Both the position numbers and the translations under genes were made by a program. Positions 25,943 to 34,489 of a stretch of DNA of 64,000 nucleotides are shown here, in pieces. Position 1 is the first letter of the stretch, and every line of letters begins with the position of its first letter. The notes under the pieces are model-generated. The model was not told the origin of the DNA. It searched no databases and worked only from the letters and a program-made list of their open reading frames with translations. Source of the DNA: Bacteroidota bacterium (GTDB taxonomy: Bacteria; Bacteroidota; Bacteroidia; Chitinophagales; LD1); the NCBI GenBank assembly GCA_018267365.1, contig JAFDYQ010000001.1, forward strand, positions 186,001 to 250,000, read 5' to 3'.

Positions 25943-26290
25943 TTATTGAATCTTCCTTTTTGATCTGGTCTTTGCGTCCTTCATCTCTGCCAGCAGGTCG
26001 CCCATCGCATCAAGGCGATCCTCCCAGAGCCTGCGGTATGGCTCCAGCCAGGTGGCGACCTCTTTCATTTTCGGCCCATTGATCTGATAGTATATCTCAC
26101 GGCCCGACTGCTGCTGGCTGAGCAGGTCGCACTCGTGCAGTATGCGGATATGCTTTGAGATGGTCTGGCGCGACGAGTCAAAGCTATCTGCAATAGCACC
26201 AGGCGTCATGGACTGGAAGGCGACGAGGGCCAGAATGGCTCGGCGTGTCGGGTCGGCTATGGCCTGAAAAACATCTCTGCGGATCTCCAT
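25943..26290 (-). CDS. ArsR-family winged-helix repressor
   Basis: The product (115 residues from ATG 26290) is an ArsR-type regulator: FQAIADPTRRAILALVAFQSMTPGAIADSFDSSRQTISKHIRILHECDLLSQQQSGREIYYQI is the whole winged-helix domain. It lacks the classical cysteine metal site, so metal sensing is unlikely. It is the first gene of the operon with VOC and SRPBCC proteins. Its promoter carries two nearly identical 16-bp palindromes, the arrangement expected for self-repression. A longer frame to 26338 runs through the promoter and is rejected. Confidence 0.92.
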   Translation of the reverse strand: MEIRRDVFQAIADPTRRAILALVAFQSMTPGAIADSFDSSRQTISKHIRILHECDLLSQQQSGREIYYQINGPKMKEVATWLEPYRRLWEDRLDAMGDLLAEMKDAKTRSKRKIQ

Positions 26291-26293
26291 TGT

Positions 26294-26338
26294 GCAGCTA
26301 TTTGACTGCAAATATAATGCAGCCATTTGGCTGCGCAA
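26294..26338 (-). promoter_or_regulatory. arsR-operon promoter with tandem 16-bp operators
   Basis: On the minus strand TTG (26338-26336), 19 bases and TATATTTG (26316-26309) form an exact consensus promoter. GCAGCCATTTGGCTGC (26319-26334) fills the spacer and GCAGCTATTTGACTGC (26294-26309) follows the -7 box. The two palindromes differ at two symmetric positions and start 25 bases apart. Confidence 0.75.
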
Positions 26339-26507
26339 CTTTTTTAATGGATTTTTTTAGTTGATGTCGGAAAGATGGGATACCGCTATCTTAATCCGGA
26401 TGTTTGATATTCAGACCTCGGTGTACTATTAGCTTTTGCCGACGGACAAAGGGCACTTTATCAATATAAAGCGTACCTTCGCAGTTCAGCAAACGGCAAC
26501 GATTTTC

Positions 26508-27506
26508 ATGCAAACAACGAGTTTTCACAAGTCTCAGATAGACCAGCCGCATCCGCAGCGTACCAAAGAGATCCTGCGCGCGCACCCGGAGGTGCGTACA
26601 CTGATAGGCCGCAATCCGTGGACGGCAGCGATCATGCTCTTCGTACTCACACTGCAGGTCTCTATGGCCTATGTGATGGGCCGCGTGCTGCCGGCGGAGT
26701 ACTGGTGGGTGGCGCCGATAGCGGCCTGGTGCATCGGGGCCTTTGCCAACCACACAATGTACGTGATCATACACGAGGCGACGCACAACCTGGTCTTTAT
26801 GAGCCGCACGGCTAACCGCTGGGTGGCTATGATGGCTGACCTGCCTAACCTCGTGCCGGGGTCTATGGGCTTTGTGGTCTTTCACCTGAAGCACCATGCA
26901 CACCAGGGCGACTATGATCAGGATGCGGATATGGCCAATGACTGGGAGGCCCGCCTGATAGGCAATACGGCGATAGGCAAGGCGCTGTGGCTGCTGTTCT
27001 TCCCGGTATTTCAGGTGACTCGTCCTGCACGTCTGAAGTCTATCAATATGTGGAGCAAGTGGACCTGGATCAACCTGGGCATGGCTATCGTGTTTGACGT
27101 GACGGTGACATATTTCTGCGGCTGGGTAGGCCTGCTCTATCTCGTTTGTTCTTTCTTCTTCTCCATAGGCCTGCACCCTGTAGGCGGCAGGTGGATACAG
27201 GAGCACTATACCTACGAGGGCGGTCAGGAGACATTCAGCTACTATGGCCCCATCAATATTCTGGCGCTGAACGTAGGCTATCACAATGAGCACCATGACT
27301 TCCCCTCTATACCATGGCACAACCTGCCCAAGCTGCGCGCTATGGCACCGGAGTACTATGACAACCTGAAGTACCACACGTCATGGACGGCGATCTGGTG
27401 GCAGTTTATCACTGACAAGCGCTTCTCGCTCTTCTCTCGTGTGGAGCGTGTAGGCCAGGGCAAGGTGGGCCATAAGATTAAGAAAGAGACTGCTGAGGCG
27501 GCGTAA
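26508..27506 (+). CDS. Sphingolipid delta-4-desaturase-like (DES1/DEGS) fatty acid desaturase
   Basis: This 332-residue membrane enzyme has the three histidine boxes of membrane desaturases, HEATHN (89-94), HHAHQGDYDQD (129-139) and NEHHDFP (260-266), which bind the di-iron centre. Beyond the boxes it matches animal dihydroceramide desaturase remarkably well as I recall it: an N-terminal DQPHxxRxxEIL segment (the Lipid_DES region), SIGLHPVGGRWIQEHY, ETFSYYGPINIL, and EYYDNL near the end. That family inserts the 4,5 double bond of ceramide. Bacteroidota make sphingolipids, usually saturated. Start 26508 is chosen for this match; a longer frame from 26436 is not supported. No other sphingolipid gene is adjacent. 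Confidence 0.85.
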   Translation: MQTTSFHKSQIDQPHPQRTKEILRAHPEVRTLIGRNPWTAAIMLFVLTLQVSMAYVMGRVLPAEYWWVAPIAAWCIGAFANHTMYVIIHEATHNLVFMSRTANRWVAMMADLPNLVPGSMGFVVFHLKHHAHQGDYDQDADMANDWEARLIGNTAIGKALWLLFFPVFQVTRPARLKSINMWSKWTWINLGMAIVFDVTVTYFCGWVGLLYLVCSFFFSIGLHPVGGRWIQEHYTYEGGQETFSYYGPINILALNVGYHNEHHDFPSIPWHNLPKLRAMAPEYYDNLKYHTSWTAIWWQFITDKRFSLFSRVERVGQGKVGHKIKKETAEAA

Positions 27507-27513
27507 AACTCTC

Positions 27514-27638
27514 GTAGGGCGGTGCCCTACTCTGAAAAATGTGTCGCCCCGTTGGGGCTTAATATAGGAGATCATTCCTTCCGGATAATGGTGCGGTAGC
27601 TGCCTTACCACTCCCGGCCTCTCCTAAAATAGGAGAGG
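27514..27638. other. Three hairpins after the desaturase gene
   Basis: The gap holds GTAGGGC/GCCCTAC (27514-27530), GCCCC/GGGGC around 27551-27563 and CCTCTCCTA/TAGGAGAGG (27618-27638). None has a T-run, so they are poor intrinsic terminators, though the first directly follows the stop codon. They may still end convergent transcripts. Confidence 0.4.
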
Positions 27639-27672
27639 TGAAATACAAATTAGGTGTCGCCCAATTTTTGAG

Positions 27673-29139
27673 CTACAGCTTGAATTTCTTTTCTGAGATT
27701 TTGCGGTCTATCCAGTAGAGCAGGTTGAATGTTTCTGCATACTGTGACTTTAATCCTTGCACGCGATCTGTGCGGATATCATCGGCCATCTCTGTGAGCA
27801 GTGCCTTGCGCTGGTCGGCAGGAGCCTTGGATAATTTTGTGATCCAGCGCAATACGTGATCTACTGCAGGCGTCTCGAGTTTATTCTTTCGGATCCAGCC
27901 ACGCGTAGAGCGGATGAGTGACGGGAGAATGGTATAGTGGCCAAACTCTGCCTGCAGCACCAGCTGAATGATGCGCGCATGCATCTGCAGGTCTGCGCGC
28001 TGGCCGTGTGAGGAGTTTATGATCTGTTGTATGACTTGATTGGCCTCGGTAGTCTTGCCATTCATAGTGAGGGCATGGGCGTAGAGATAGTGTATGAGTA
28101 CTACGCGGCCGTAGTGCTCGCCGTCTACCTTGTCATCATATAGTGCGCGGCCTGCCTGCTCACAGGCTGTGTAGTCCTTGATACCATTCAGGATGACAAG
28201 GCGCTGGCGCTGGATCATACTTTCTATCTCTGCCTTGATACGTGGGTGAAAGAACTGAGGGTGTTTCTCCAGTATGTCAAGTGCCTTTTGCAAGGCCGCG
28301 AGCGAGATGGCAGACTGCTCAAAGGTGCTGCTGAGCGCTACGCGCAGATAGGCATAAGGCAGGGTGTACATCTGAGCGCGGCGCAGGGGAGCGTGCCGCT
28401 CATAGAGCGCTACGATCTGCTGGGCATAATCGAGGCCCGGACCACCGAGGCCATGTACGATGGTCTGGAGCGCATTGTGAATGCTATAGTATATAGCGCG
28501 CGCCTTGAGCGACTTTATCTCCTCTGCGGGGCGAGCCAGCAGTGGCTGCTGCAGGGCAGCCTGCATCTGCTCCGGTGCGCTACGATTCATAACCAGCGGT
28601 CCTACATCATGATAGAGCTGTGTATAGTCTGCCATCTCCCGTATGAGCGCCATGTGGCCATCCAGTTCCGCACGCGGCACGATGCCCGGCTGTGCAGCAT
28701 AACCCTGCTTGTACATCAGCTCCAGCCGGGTGAAGTAGGCTGAAATGAAGAGGCCGTGCATCTCGAGCTCCATCAGCTCAGGGTATATTTTATCGAGCAG
28801 GCGCAGGGCCATGGCGTGCATACCGCGGCGGTGCAGAGCCTGCACCTCGAGGTAGGCATTGGTCAGGCGCACCTCCTCGGTGGCAGACTCATCATAGTTG
28901 CGCAGGGCCTTGAGCAGGACCTCCTGCAGGTAATTCTTCTCGTCTGCTATCTGCTTCTTGGTCTTGCGCAGGCGGCGGCTGAGTTCATCCGGGTCATACT
29001 CGGCCTGCTTCAGCATCGCGTCAAAGAGGGCTTCATATTTTTTGCTGCTGCCCCAGAGGGCTATGTATTGCTTGAAGTACTTTTTCTCACTGGCGGTGAG
29101 TGAGTGTATGAGATAGGTGAGCTGATCCTGAGTGCGCAT
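27673..29139 (-). CDS. Conserved Bacteroidota helical-repeat hypothetical protein
   Basis: This 488-residue soluble protein is helical throughout and begins LTYLIHSLTASEKKYFKQYIALWGSSKKYEALFDAML, a start I associate with a hypothetical family seen widely in Bacteroidota. The middle and end have TPR-like helical pairs (for example LEVQALHRRGMHAMALRLLDKIY and GRVVLIHYLYAHALTMNGKTTEANQVI), so a protein-protein interaction scaffold is plausible. There is no signal peptide or membrane segment. It converges with the desaturase gene and precedes the radical SAM gene on the same strand; no function can be assigned. Confidence 0.7.
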   Translation of the reverse strand: MRTQDQLTYLIHSLTASEKKYFKQYIALWGSSKKYEALFDAMLKQAEYDPDELSRRLRKTKKQIADEKNYLQEVLLKALRNYDESATEEVRLTNAYLEVQALHRRGMHAMALRLLDKIYPELMELEMHGLFISAYFTRLELMYKQGYAAQPGIVPRAELDGHMALIREMADYTQLYHDVGPLVMNRSAPEQMQAALQQPLLARPAEEIKSLKARAIYYSIHNALQTIVHGLGGPGLDYAQQIVALYERHAPLRRAQMYTLPYAYLRVALSSTFEQSAISLAALQKALDILEKHPQFFHPRIKAEIESMIQRQRLVILNGIKDYTACEQAGRALYDDKVDGEHYGRVVLIHYLYAHALTMNGKTTEANQVIQQIINSSHGQRADLQMHARIIQLVLQAEFGHYTILPSLIRSTRGWIRKNKLETPAVDHVLRWITKLSKAPADQRKALLTEMADDIRTDRVQGLKSQYAETFNLLYWIDRKISEKKFKL

Positions 29140-29207
29140 GAGATAGCTGATTTAGGCTGACAGGCTCCGCATGCAAATGTAGGCAACTAATCAAATGTTA
29201 AAACACA

Positions 29208-30293
29208 TCAGAAAAGTTTGTACTGTTTATCCCTGTACTGCTCGTACAGGCTGGTGTCGTACTGAAATGGTTTGACGTCTGCAAAGTACTTGCGCATAGC
29301 GAGATCATACTGGCTGCGTATCAGGTCTGCCCACTCGCCCTCCCCCTTCATGCGCCGGCCCCACTGAGAGTCATTCAGACGGCCGTCGTGCATGGCTTTG
29401 ATGCGGTTCAGTACTTTATTGGCCCTGTCGGGAAAGTTCTTGGTGACCCAGTCTTCAAAGATAGTTCCTATCTGTCCGTTGAGGCGCACTACTATATAGT
29501 TGACACGGCGCGCACCTGCCTCTGCCGAGGCGCGGATGATATCAAAGAGGCCATCGTCATTGATAGCGGGTATCATGGGTGCAGCATTGACACTGACGGG
29601 AATGCCCGCATCTGTGAAGCTGCGGATAGCGCGGAGGATATTTCGCGCAGAAGCCGTGCGTGGCTCCATGATACGCTTGAGGTCTTCATCCAGTGTAGTG
29701 AGGCTAAAGATGACCTGCACGAGGTTGAGTGCAGCGAGTTTGGACAAGATATCTATATCGCGTTCTATGAGTGTATTCTTAGTGATAATGCCTATAGGGT
29801 GGCGGAACTCATAGAAAACTTCCAGCAGCTGACGTGTTATTTTAAATTGCCGCTCTGCAGGCTGGTAGCAGTCCGTATTGCCGGAGAGCAGCATGGGCGT
29901 GGCCTTCCATTTGGGGTTTTGAAGATATTCGCGCAGAAGTTTAGGCGCAGTCTTCTTGACGAGTATATTGTGCTCAAACTCCGCCCCCGCGCTGTAGTCC
30001 CAGTATTCGTGTGAGTTTCGCGCGTAGCAGTAGATACAGCCGTGCTCGCAGCCCTGGTAGGGATTTAGGCTGTACATAGAGGCGAGGTCGGGGCTTTCTA
30101 CTTTGTTGACAAGAGTCTTTGGGAAGACCTCGATGAACTTGGTTTTAGGATTGTGTAGCAGCGTCTCCTCACGCTCCTGCTCGGTAGAGAGATGCTCTAG
30201 GTCAGGGACGGTCTCAGTCTTAAAGAAGCGGTTGTTAGGGTTCTTTTGCGCTCCGCGACCTCTGATATATATTTCTTTATCTTTATCGGGCAT
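29208..30293 (-). CDS. PA0069-family radical SAM protein
   Basis: The 361-residue product (ATG 30293) contains the CxxxCxxC iron-sulfur motif in NPYQGCEHGCIYCYAR, the spore-photoproduct-lyase-like group of radical SAM enzymes to which PA0069 belongs. IRGRGAQKNPNNRF near the start and the SLYEQYRDKQYKLF C-terminus also fit this family. It uses S-adenosylmethionine to make a radical; the substrate of PA0069-type proteins is not known, though DNA photoproduct repair is suspected. A longer frame to 30341 reaches into the divergent promoter region and is rejected. It diverges from the saccharopine-dehydrogenase-like gene. Confidence 0.9.
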   Translation of the reverse strand: MPDKDKEIYIRGRGAQKNPNNRFFKTETVPDLEHLSTEQEREETLLHNPKTKFIEVFPKTLVNKVESPDLASMYSLNPYQGCEHGCIYCYARNSHEYWDYSAGAEFEHNILVKKTAPKLLREYLQNPKWKATPMLLSGNTDCYQPAERQFKITRQLLEVFYEFRHPIGIITKNTLIERDIDILSKLAALNLVQVIFSLTTLDEDLKRIMEPRTASARNILRAIRSFTDAGIPVSVNAAPMIPAINDDGLFDIIRASAEAGARRVNYIVVRLNGQIGTIFEDWVTKNFPDRANKVLNRIKAMHDGRLNDSQWGRRMKGEGEWADLIRSQYDLAMRKYFADVKPFQYDTSLYEQYRDKQYKLF

Positions 30294-30341
30294 AGTTGTG
30301 ATTATTCTTATAAAAATAGCATTTACTAAATAATATAGCAA

Positions 30342-31394
30342 ATGAAAGATAAGCTGCTGATCTACGGCTGCAATGGCTACACGGGGGCGCTGATATCCAG
30401 GCTCGCTGTGCGGAAGGGACTAAAGCCCATACTAAGCGGGAGGAATGAGGCTGCGGTAAAAAAGCTGGCAGATGAGTTGGGGATGACATATCGCATATAT
30501 GATATGCAGATAAAGTCCGATGCAGCATTGCAGGATGTAAAGGTGGTGCTGCACTGCGCGGGACCTTTCATCTATACATCTAAACCTATGCTAGAAGCCT
30601 GCCTGCGCAATAAGGTGCACTACCTGGATATCACGGGGGAGATACTGGTATTTGAAGGGGCGCATGAGTATGATGCGGCGGCAAAGAGTGCAGGCATACT
30701 AGTGATGCCGGGGGTGGGATTTGATGTGGTGCCTACGGACTGCATGTCACTCTACCTGAAGGAGCAACTCCCTGATGCAGATAAGCTCGAACTCTGCCTG
30801 ATGAATAAAGGAGGACGGCTGTCTCATGGTACAGCCATCACCATAGCTGAGAATATGGGCAATGGCAGCCTGATCAGAAAAAACGGCGTGATCACTAAAA
30901 CCAGATCTGGATACACCACACGTGAGATAGATTTCGGCTTTACTAAAAAAGTGGGTGCAGAGATACCGTGGGGTGATGTCTCAACGGCCTACTACACTAC
31001 CGGCATACCTAATATCCGCGTGTATAACATACTGCCGAAGCAGCTCATCTCTTCTATGAAACTATCTAACTACATAGGACCGATCCTGCGTATGCGCTGG
31101 GTAAAGGACCGGGCGATAGCTAAGATCAAAACGCGCCCTGCCGGTCCGGATGATAAAGAACGCGCAGAAGCACAGAGCTTCGTATGGGGTGAGGTGACGA
31201 GCAAAAGTGGTGCGACCCAGCGTGCGCTGCTCACACTGCCGGAGGGCTACAGCCTGACGGCAGATACTGCGGTGGAGATAGCCAGCCGCGTATTAGATCC
31301 GGGATTCAGTGCTACAGGTTTTCATACTCCGGCGTCGGTGTTTGGGTCAGGTTTTATACTGGATTTTGCGGGTACTGATCTGAAGAATTTATAA
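30342..31394 (+). CDS. Saccharopine dehydrogenase/trans-acting enoyl reductase-like protein
   Basis: This 350-residue protein begins with a Rossmann fold of the saccharopine dehydrogenase type (KLLIYGCNGYTGALISRLAVRKGLKPILSGR, GCNGYTG being the nucleotide-binding loop). VLHCAGPFIYTSKPMLEACLRNKVHYLDITGE is also typical of this group, which includes short enoyl reductases in lipid synthesis. The reaction is not known. It is the first gene of a plus-strand series that continues with an AhpD-like protein and a nuclease, 12 bases to the next start. Confidence 0.88.
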   Translation: MKDKLLIYGCNGYTGALISRLAVRKGLKPILSGRNEAAVKKLADELGMTYRIYDMQIKSDAALQDVKVVLHCAGPFIYTSKPMLEACLRNKVHYLDITGEILVFEGAHEYDAAAKSAGILVMPGVGFDVVPTDCMSLYLKEQLPDADKLELCLMNKGGRLSHGTAITIAENMGNGSLIRKNGVITKTRSGYTTREIDFGFTKKVGAEIPWGDVSTAYYTTGIPNIRVYNILPKQLISSMKLSNYIGPILRMRWVKDRAIAKIKTRPAGPDDKERAEAQSFVWGEVTSKSGATQRALLTLPEGYSLTADTAVEIASRVLDPGFSATGFHTPASVFGSGFILDFAGTDLKNL

Positions 31395-31406
31395 GCAATC
31401 ATATTG

Positions 31407-31955
31407 ATGAGAAATATGGATCTATTTAGAGTGCCTACACGAGAAGAGGTAGCTCCTGAGGCACAAACGATATTTGACAACCTGCAAAAGTCGCTGGGTA
31501 AAGTGCCGAACCTGTACGCTACGATTGGTGGGTCTGGTAATGCACTGGCCTCCTATATGGCCTATGTACAGGCACAGGCGCGCGGCACCTTTCACCACAA
31601 AGAGCGGGAAGCTATCTACCTGATCGTGTCTGAGCTGAACGGATGTGAGTATTGCCTGGCATCGCACACTCAGAGTGGTATCAAGGCGGGCTGGGCAGAG
31701 GAGGAGACACTGCAACTGCGCGCTGGTGCCTATGCCGATACAAAGTGGAAAGCTATCTATGATTTCATCGCTGCGGTGATAGCTGGCCGCGGTGCGGTAA
31801 GTGAGGAGGTCGTCAGCGCATTCTATGCCACCGGCTATGACCAGAAAGCTGCAATGGACCTGATGATACTGATCAATGTGATGAGCCTGACCAACTATAT
31901 TTATCGCCTCACACAGATACCTTTAGATTTCCCACCGGCAAAGACTTTGAAATAA
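31407..31955 (+). CDS. Carboxymuconolactone decarboxylase/AhpD-like peroxidase-related protein
   Basis: This protein of about 182 residues is a CMD/AhpD-like helical protein. The redox and proton-relay motif ExxCxxCxxxH appears as ELNGCEYCLASHTQSG, and the N-terminal GKVPNLYATIGGSGNALASYMAYVQAQARGTFHHKEREAIYLIVSE is typical. AhpD-type proteins serve as thiol-dependent peroxide detoxification partners. ATG 31407 is preferred over the upstream TTG at 31404; another ATG is at 31416. The stop shares a base with the next start (TAATG), so the nuclease gene is translationally coupled. Confidence 0.9.
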   Translation: MRNMDLFRVPTREEVAPEAQTIFDNLQKSLGKVPNLYATIGGSGNALASYMAYVQAQARGTFHHKEREAIYLIVSELNGCEYCLASHTQSGIKAGWAEEETLQLRAGAYADTKWKAIYDFIAAVIAGRGAVSEEVVSAFYATGYDQKAAMDLMILINVMSLTNYIYRLTQIPLDFPPAKTLK

Positions 31956-32512
31956 TGAGAGAACGTTTTCTGAGATATTCTAAGCTGATACTGCTTACGC
32001 TCTTGATGGCAGGCTGTCAGCAGCATGTATTCAAGCAGGGTACTCCTGGCAAGTGTGTGGGGGTGAAAGATGGAGATACCATAGTCGTGCTGATAGATGG
32101 CAAGCAGGTGACGATAAGACTGGCCGAGGTGGACTGCCCGGAGAAGCGGCAGGCTTATGGACAGCGGGCGAAACAATTTACATCAGATCTGTGCTTCGGC
32201 AAGGACGTGAGTGTGGTGGAGAAAAATAAAGACCGCTACGGGCGGACCATCGGCATAGTGTATGTAGATGATACTACTATTCTGAATAAAGAGCTGGTGC
32301 GAGCCGGCATGGCATGGCGCTATGCGCAGTACTCAGAAGATGATAGCTATGGTGAACTGGAAGACGAAGCACGCGCTGCACATCGCGGCCTGTGGGCAGA
32401 TGAAAATCCCGAAGCACCGTGGGAGTTTCGCAAACATGGCAGGGCACCGTCACGCCCCTCTCATAGGAGAAAGTATCAGCCGGAGGAGGAAAGTACAGAA
32501 GTGGAGAGCTGA
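31955..32512 (+). CDS. Thermonuclease-family (SNase-like) lipoprotein
   Basis: This 185-residue protein has a lipoprotein signal ending LLMAGC, so it is probably anchored in the membrane on the periplasmic side or surface. The nuclease domain follows: KDGDTIVVLIDGKQVTIRLAEVDCPEKRQAYGQRAKQF, DRYGRTIGIVYVD, LVRAGMAWRYAQYS and AHRGLWADENPEAPWEFRK. Asp, Arg and Glu residues of the staphylococcal-nuclease active site are present. It would cut extracellular or incoming DNA and RNA. A Ser/Arg-rich tail ends the protein. Confidence 0.92.
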   Translation: MRERFLRYSKLILLTLLMAGCQQHVFKQGTPGKCVGVKDGDTIVVLIDGKQVTIRLAEVDCPEKRQAYGQRAKQFTSDLCFGKDVSVVEKNKDRYGRTIGIVYVDDTTILNKELVRAGMAWRYAQYSEDDSYGELEDEARAAHRGLWADENPEAPWEFRKHGRAPSRPSHRRKYQPEEESTEVES

Positions 32513-32586
32513 TACAACCCTCCAAAACTCCCTGAAGTGAGGCTTAATACAATAAACAGCCAATAACATTTTAATGTGCGGCGGAT

Positions 32587-33168
32587 TTAACCTAATACGC
32601 TCAGCGCCGTATCAGCTATGCTCTGTAGGCGTTTCTTATCAGCAAAGGCCTTGCCGACTGTATTCATACCCTGTATAGTGGTGACAAGGTGCATAGCCAC
32701 TGCCTCAGGGTTGAGTTTGGGAGATAGTTCCTTGGTTTTGACGCCCTTCTTTATGGCATCCAGAAATACTTTGTACAGGCCGTCTATGTTTCGCCGGGCT
32801 ATCTGCTTGACAGCCGCATCGTGAGGTATCATCTCCAGCGCTGCATTATTGATCAGGCAGCCTTTGCTCTTAGTATCGCCTGATATGTTTTGCACTGCCG
32901 CCTGGAAATACTCTTTGAATAATTGCCTGGCCGGCTTGTCCTGCGAGAAGTGGGCTCTGAGTGATTCGCCATTCTTTTCAGAGTAGTGATTTAGCACTTC
33001 GATAAAGAGGGTATGCTTATCTCCGTAGGTATCATAGATACTCTGGCGATTGATACACATACCCTCTGTGAGATCTGCGAAACTCGTACCGTTGTATCCA
33101 TTGCACCAGAAGACTTCAAGCGCTTTCTCGAGCACCTCTTCCCGTTCGAATTCTTTCTGCCGTGGCAT
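32587..33168 (-). CDS. TetR/AcrR-family transcriptional regulator
   Basis: This 193-residue protein has an N-terminal TetR helix-turn-helix (VLEKALEVFWCNGYNGTSFADLTEGMCINRQSIYDTYGDKHTLFIEVL) and a helical ligand-binding C-terminal domain. It is the second gene of an operon with the SDR gene upstream, separated by 26 bases. A pair of near-identical 15-bp elements at the promoter of that operon is the likely target, so it would repress the SDR gene and itself until an inducing ligand binds. Confidence 0.92.
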   Translation of the reverse strand: MPRQKEFEREEVLEKALEVFWCNGYNGTSFADLTEGMCINRQSIYDTYGDKHTLFIEVLNHYSEKNGESLRAHFSQDKPARQLFKEYFQAAVQNISGDTKSKGCLINNAALEMIPHDAAVKQIARRNIDGLYKVFLDAIKKGVKTKELSPKLNPEAVAMHLVTTIQGMNTVGKAFADKKRLQSIADTALSVLG

Positions 33169-33194
33169 AATGGGTACAAAGATACGATATACTA

Positions 33195-33953
33195 TCAGCG
33201 GCGCAATCCGATGCCTCCGTCTACCAGCAGGTCAGCGCCGGTGATGAAAGATGCCTCCGGTGAAGACAGGTACACTACTGCCCTGGCTACCTCCTCGGCG
33301 CGGCCCAGACGGCCTACCGGCACTGCTGTCTCCAGCGTAGTGCGGAATCCGGCCTTGACATCATCAGGGAGGCCAGACTTGTCAAATATAGGTGTGTCTA
33401 TCGGGCCGGGGCTTACTACGTTCACACGGATGTTTTTGGCAGACAGCTCATTGGCAGCTACGCGGCCTATAGAGGTCACTGCAGCCTTGGTGGCAGCGTA
33501 GGCACCGGCATTGGCCATAGCGCCATTAGAAACTACAGATGAGTTGAGCACTACAGACGCGCCATCTGCCAGATGTGGGATCAGCTTCTGCAGGGTAAAG
33601 AACAGGCCCTTGACGTTTGTATTGAACATGGCATCATAGGCTTCCTCGGTGGTATGCTCTATCGGGGCAAACAGGGCTATACCGGCATTGAGGAAGAGGA
33701 CATCTACTTTTTTGCCGCTGTCAGAGATGGCTTTCACCAGGGTGTCCAGTGTTTTGATATCAGAGATATCTGAGAGTACGGTCTTCAGTTTGGGGTTATT
33801 GCCCAGGTGCCCTGTGGCCTGCTTCAGCTTGTCTGCGCTGCGGCCTGTGATAAATACGTCTGCGCCCTCAGCCAGGAAATGCTGGGCAGTAGAAAGGCCC
33901 ATGCCGGAGTTGCCGCCAGTGATGACGACTGTTTTGTTGTTGAACTTGCTCAT
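33195..33953 (-). CDS. SDR-family oxidoreductase
   Basis: This 252-residue short-chain dehydrogenase has the NAD(P)-binding TGGNSGMGLSTA loop, NAG (LFLNAGIA), the catalytic Ser (VLNSSVV) and YxxxK (YAATKAA), then RVNVVSPGPIDTPIF, and ends with the usual SPEASFITGADLLVDGG. It oxidises or reduces an unknown small substrate. Its gene heads an operon with a TetR regulator, an arrangement typical of substrate-induced detoxification or efflux genes. Confidence 0.95.
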   Translation of the reverse strand: MSKFNNKTVVITGGNSGMGLSTAQHFLAEGADVFITGRSADKLKQATGHLGNNPKLKTVLSDISDIKTLDTLVKAISDSGKKVDVLFLNAGIALFAPIEHTTEEAYDAMFNTNVKGLFFTLQKLIPHLADGASVVLNSSVVSNGAMANAGAYAATKAAVTSIGRVAANELSAKNIRVNVVSPGPIDTPIFDKSGLPDDVKAGFRTTLETAVPVGRLGRAEEVARAVVYLSSPEASFITGADLLVDGGIGLRR

Positions 33954-33987
33954 TTGTTGAGATTGTAAAAAGTGATTGTAATTATTT

Positions 33988-34038
33988 TAGAACGATCATT
34001 CCGATACAAAGGAACAGATAATAGAACGATTATTCCAA
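33988..34038 (-). promoter_or_regulatory. SDR-tetR promoter with duplicated operator
   Basis: On the minus strand TTG (34038-34036), a 21-base spacer and TTCCTTTG (34014-34007, one mismatch to TAnnTTTG) make a promoter. TAGAACGATCATTCC (33988-34002) and TAGAACGATTATTCC (34022-34036) match at 14 of 15 positions, centred on a GAAYGATCRTTC-type palindrome. One copy reaches the -33 element and the other lies just after the -7 box. Confidence 0.7.
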
Positions 34039-34145
34039 ATAAATATTGGAAAAGATATTTCGCGACACACTAAAAAATATTTTGCCACGTTTTATAAATA
34101 CATTGGAATCTTATGTATTATTGCCTTAGGTATTAATCAAAGACT

Positions 34146-34487
34146 ATGATATTTCCACCGGAACTGATAAAAGGAACCTTTAAAACTATCGTGCTAAAAC
34201 TACTGGCAGACAATAAGAAGATGTATGGCTATGAGATGACCCAGCGCGTGAGGGAGCTAACCAGCAACCGTATACAGATGACGGAAGGCACGCTGTACCC
34301 TACCCTACATGCACTGGAGAGTGAAGGCCTGGTGACCACCGAGACCGAGTATATAGGCAAGCGCGTGCGCAAATACTACAGCCTCAGCCCGAGCGGCAAG
34401 GCTAAGAGCAAGGAGAAGGTGAAAGAGTTTGCCGAGTTTGTGTCTACCATGCAGCTGCTACTGGATACCAACCTAAAAGCTATATAA
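34146..34487 (+). CDS. PadR-family transcriptional regulator
   Basis: This 113-residue winged-helix protein has the PadR pattern FKTIVLKLLADNKKMYGYEMTQRVRELTSNRIQMTEGTLYPTLHALESEGLVTTE and a short C-terminal dimer helix. Two bases separate its stop from the next start, so it is co-transcribed with a membrane protein, like other PadR-plus-membrane-protein pairs in Bacteroidota where the regulator represses the pair. It is not closely similar to the PadR at 8707-9045. Confidence 0.92.
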   Translation: MIFPPELIKGTFKTIVLKLLADNKKMYGYEMTQRVRELTSNRIQMTEGTLYPTLHALESEGLVTTETEYIGKRVRKYYSLSPSGKAKSKEKVKEFAEFVSTMQLLLDTNLKAI

Positions 34488-34489
34488 GA

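Noticed and set aside
26391..27377. A 328-codon open frame on the minus strand across the desaturase gene
   Set aside because: It lies antisense to a clear desaturase with three histidine boxes and its own translation is His/Arg-rich low-quality sequence without any known motif.
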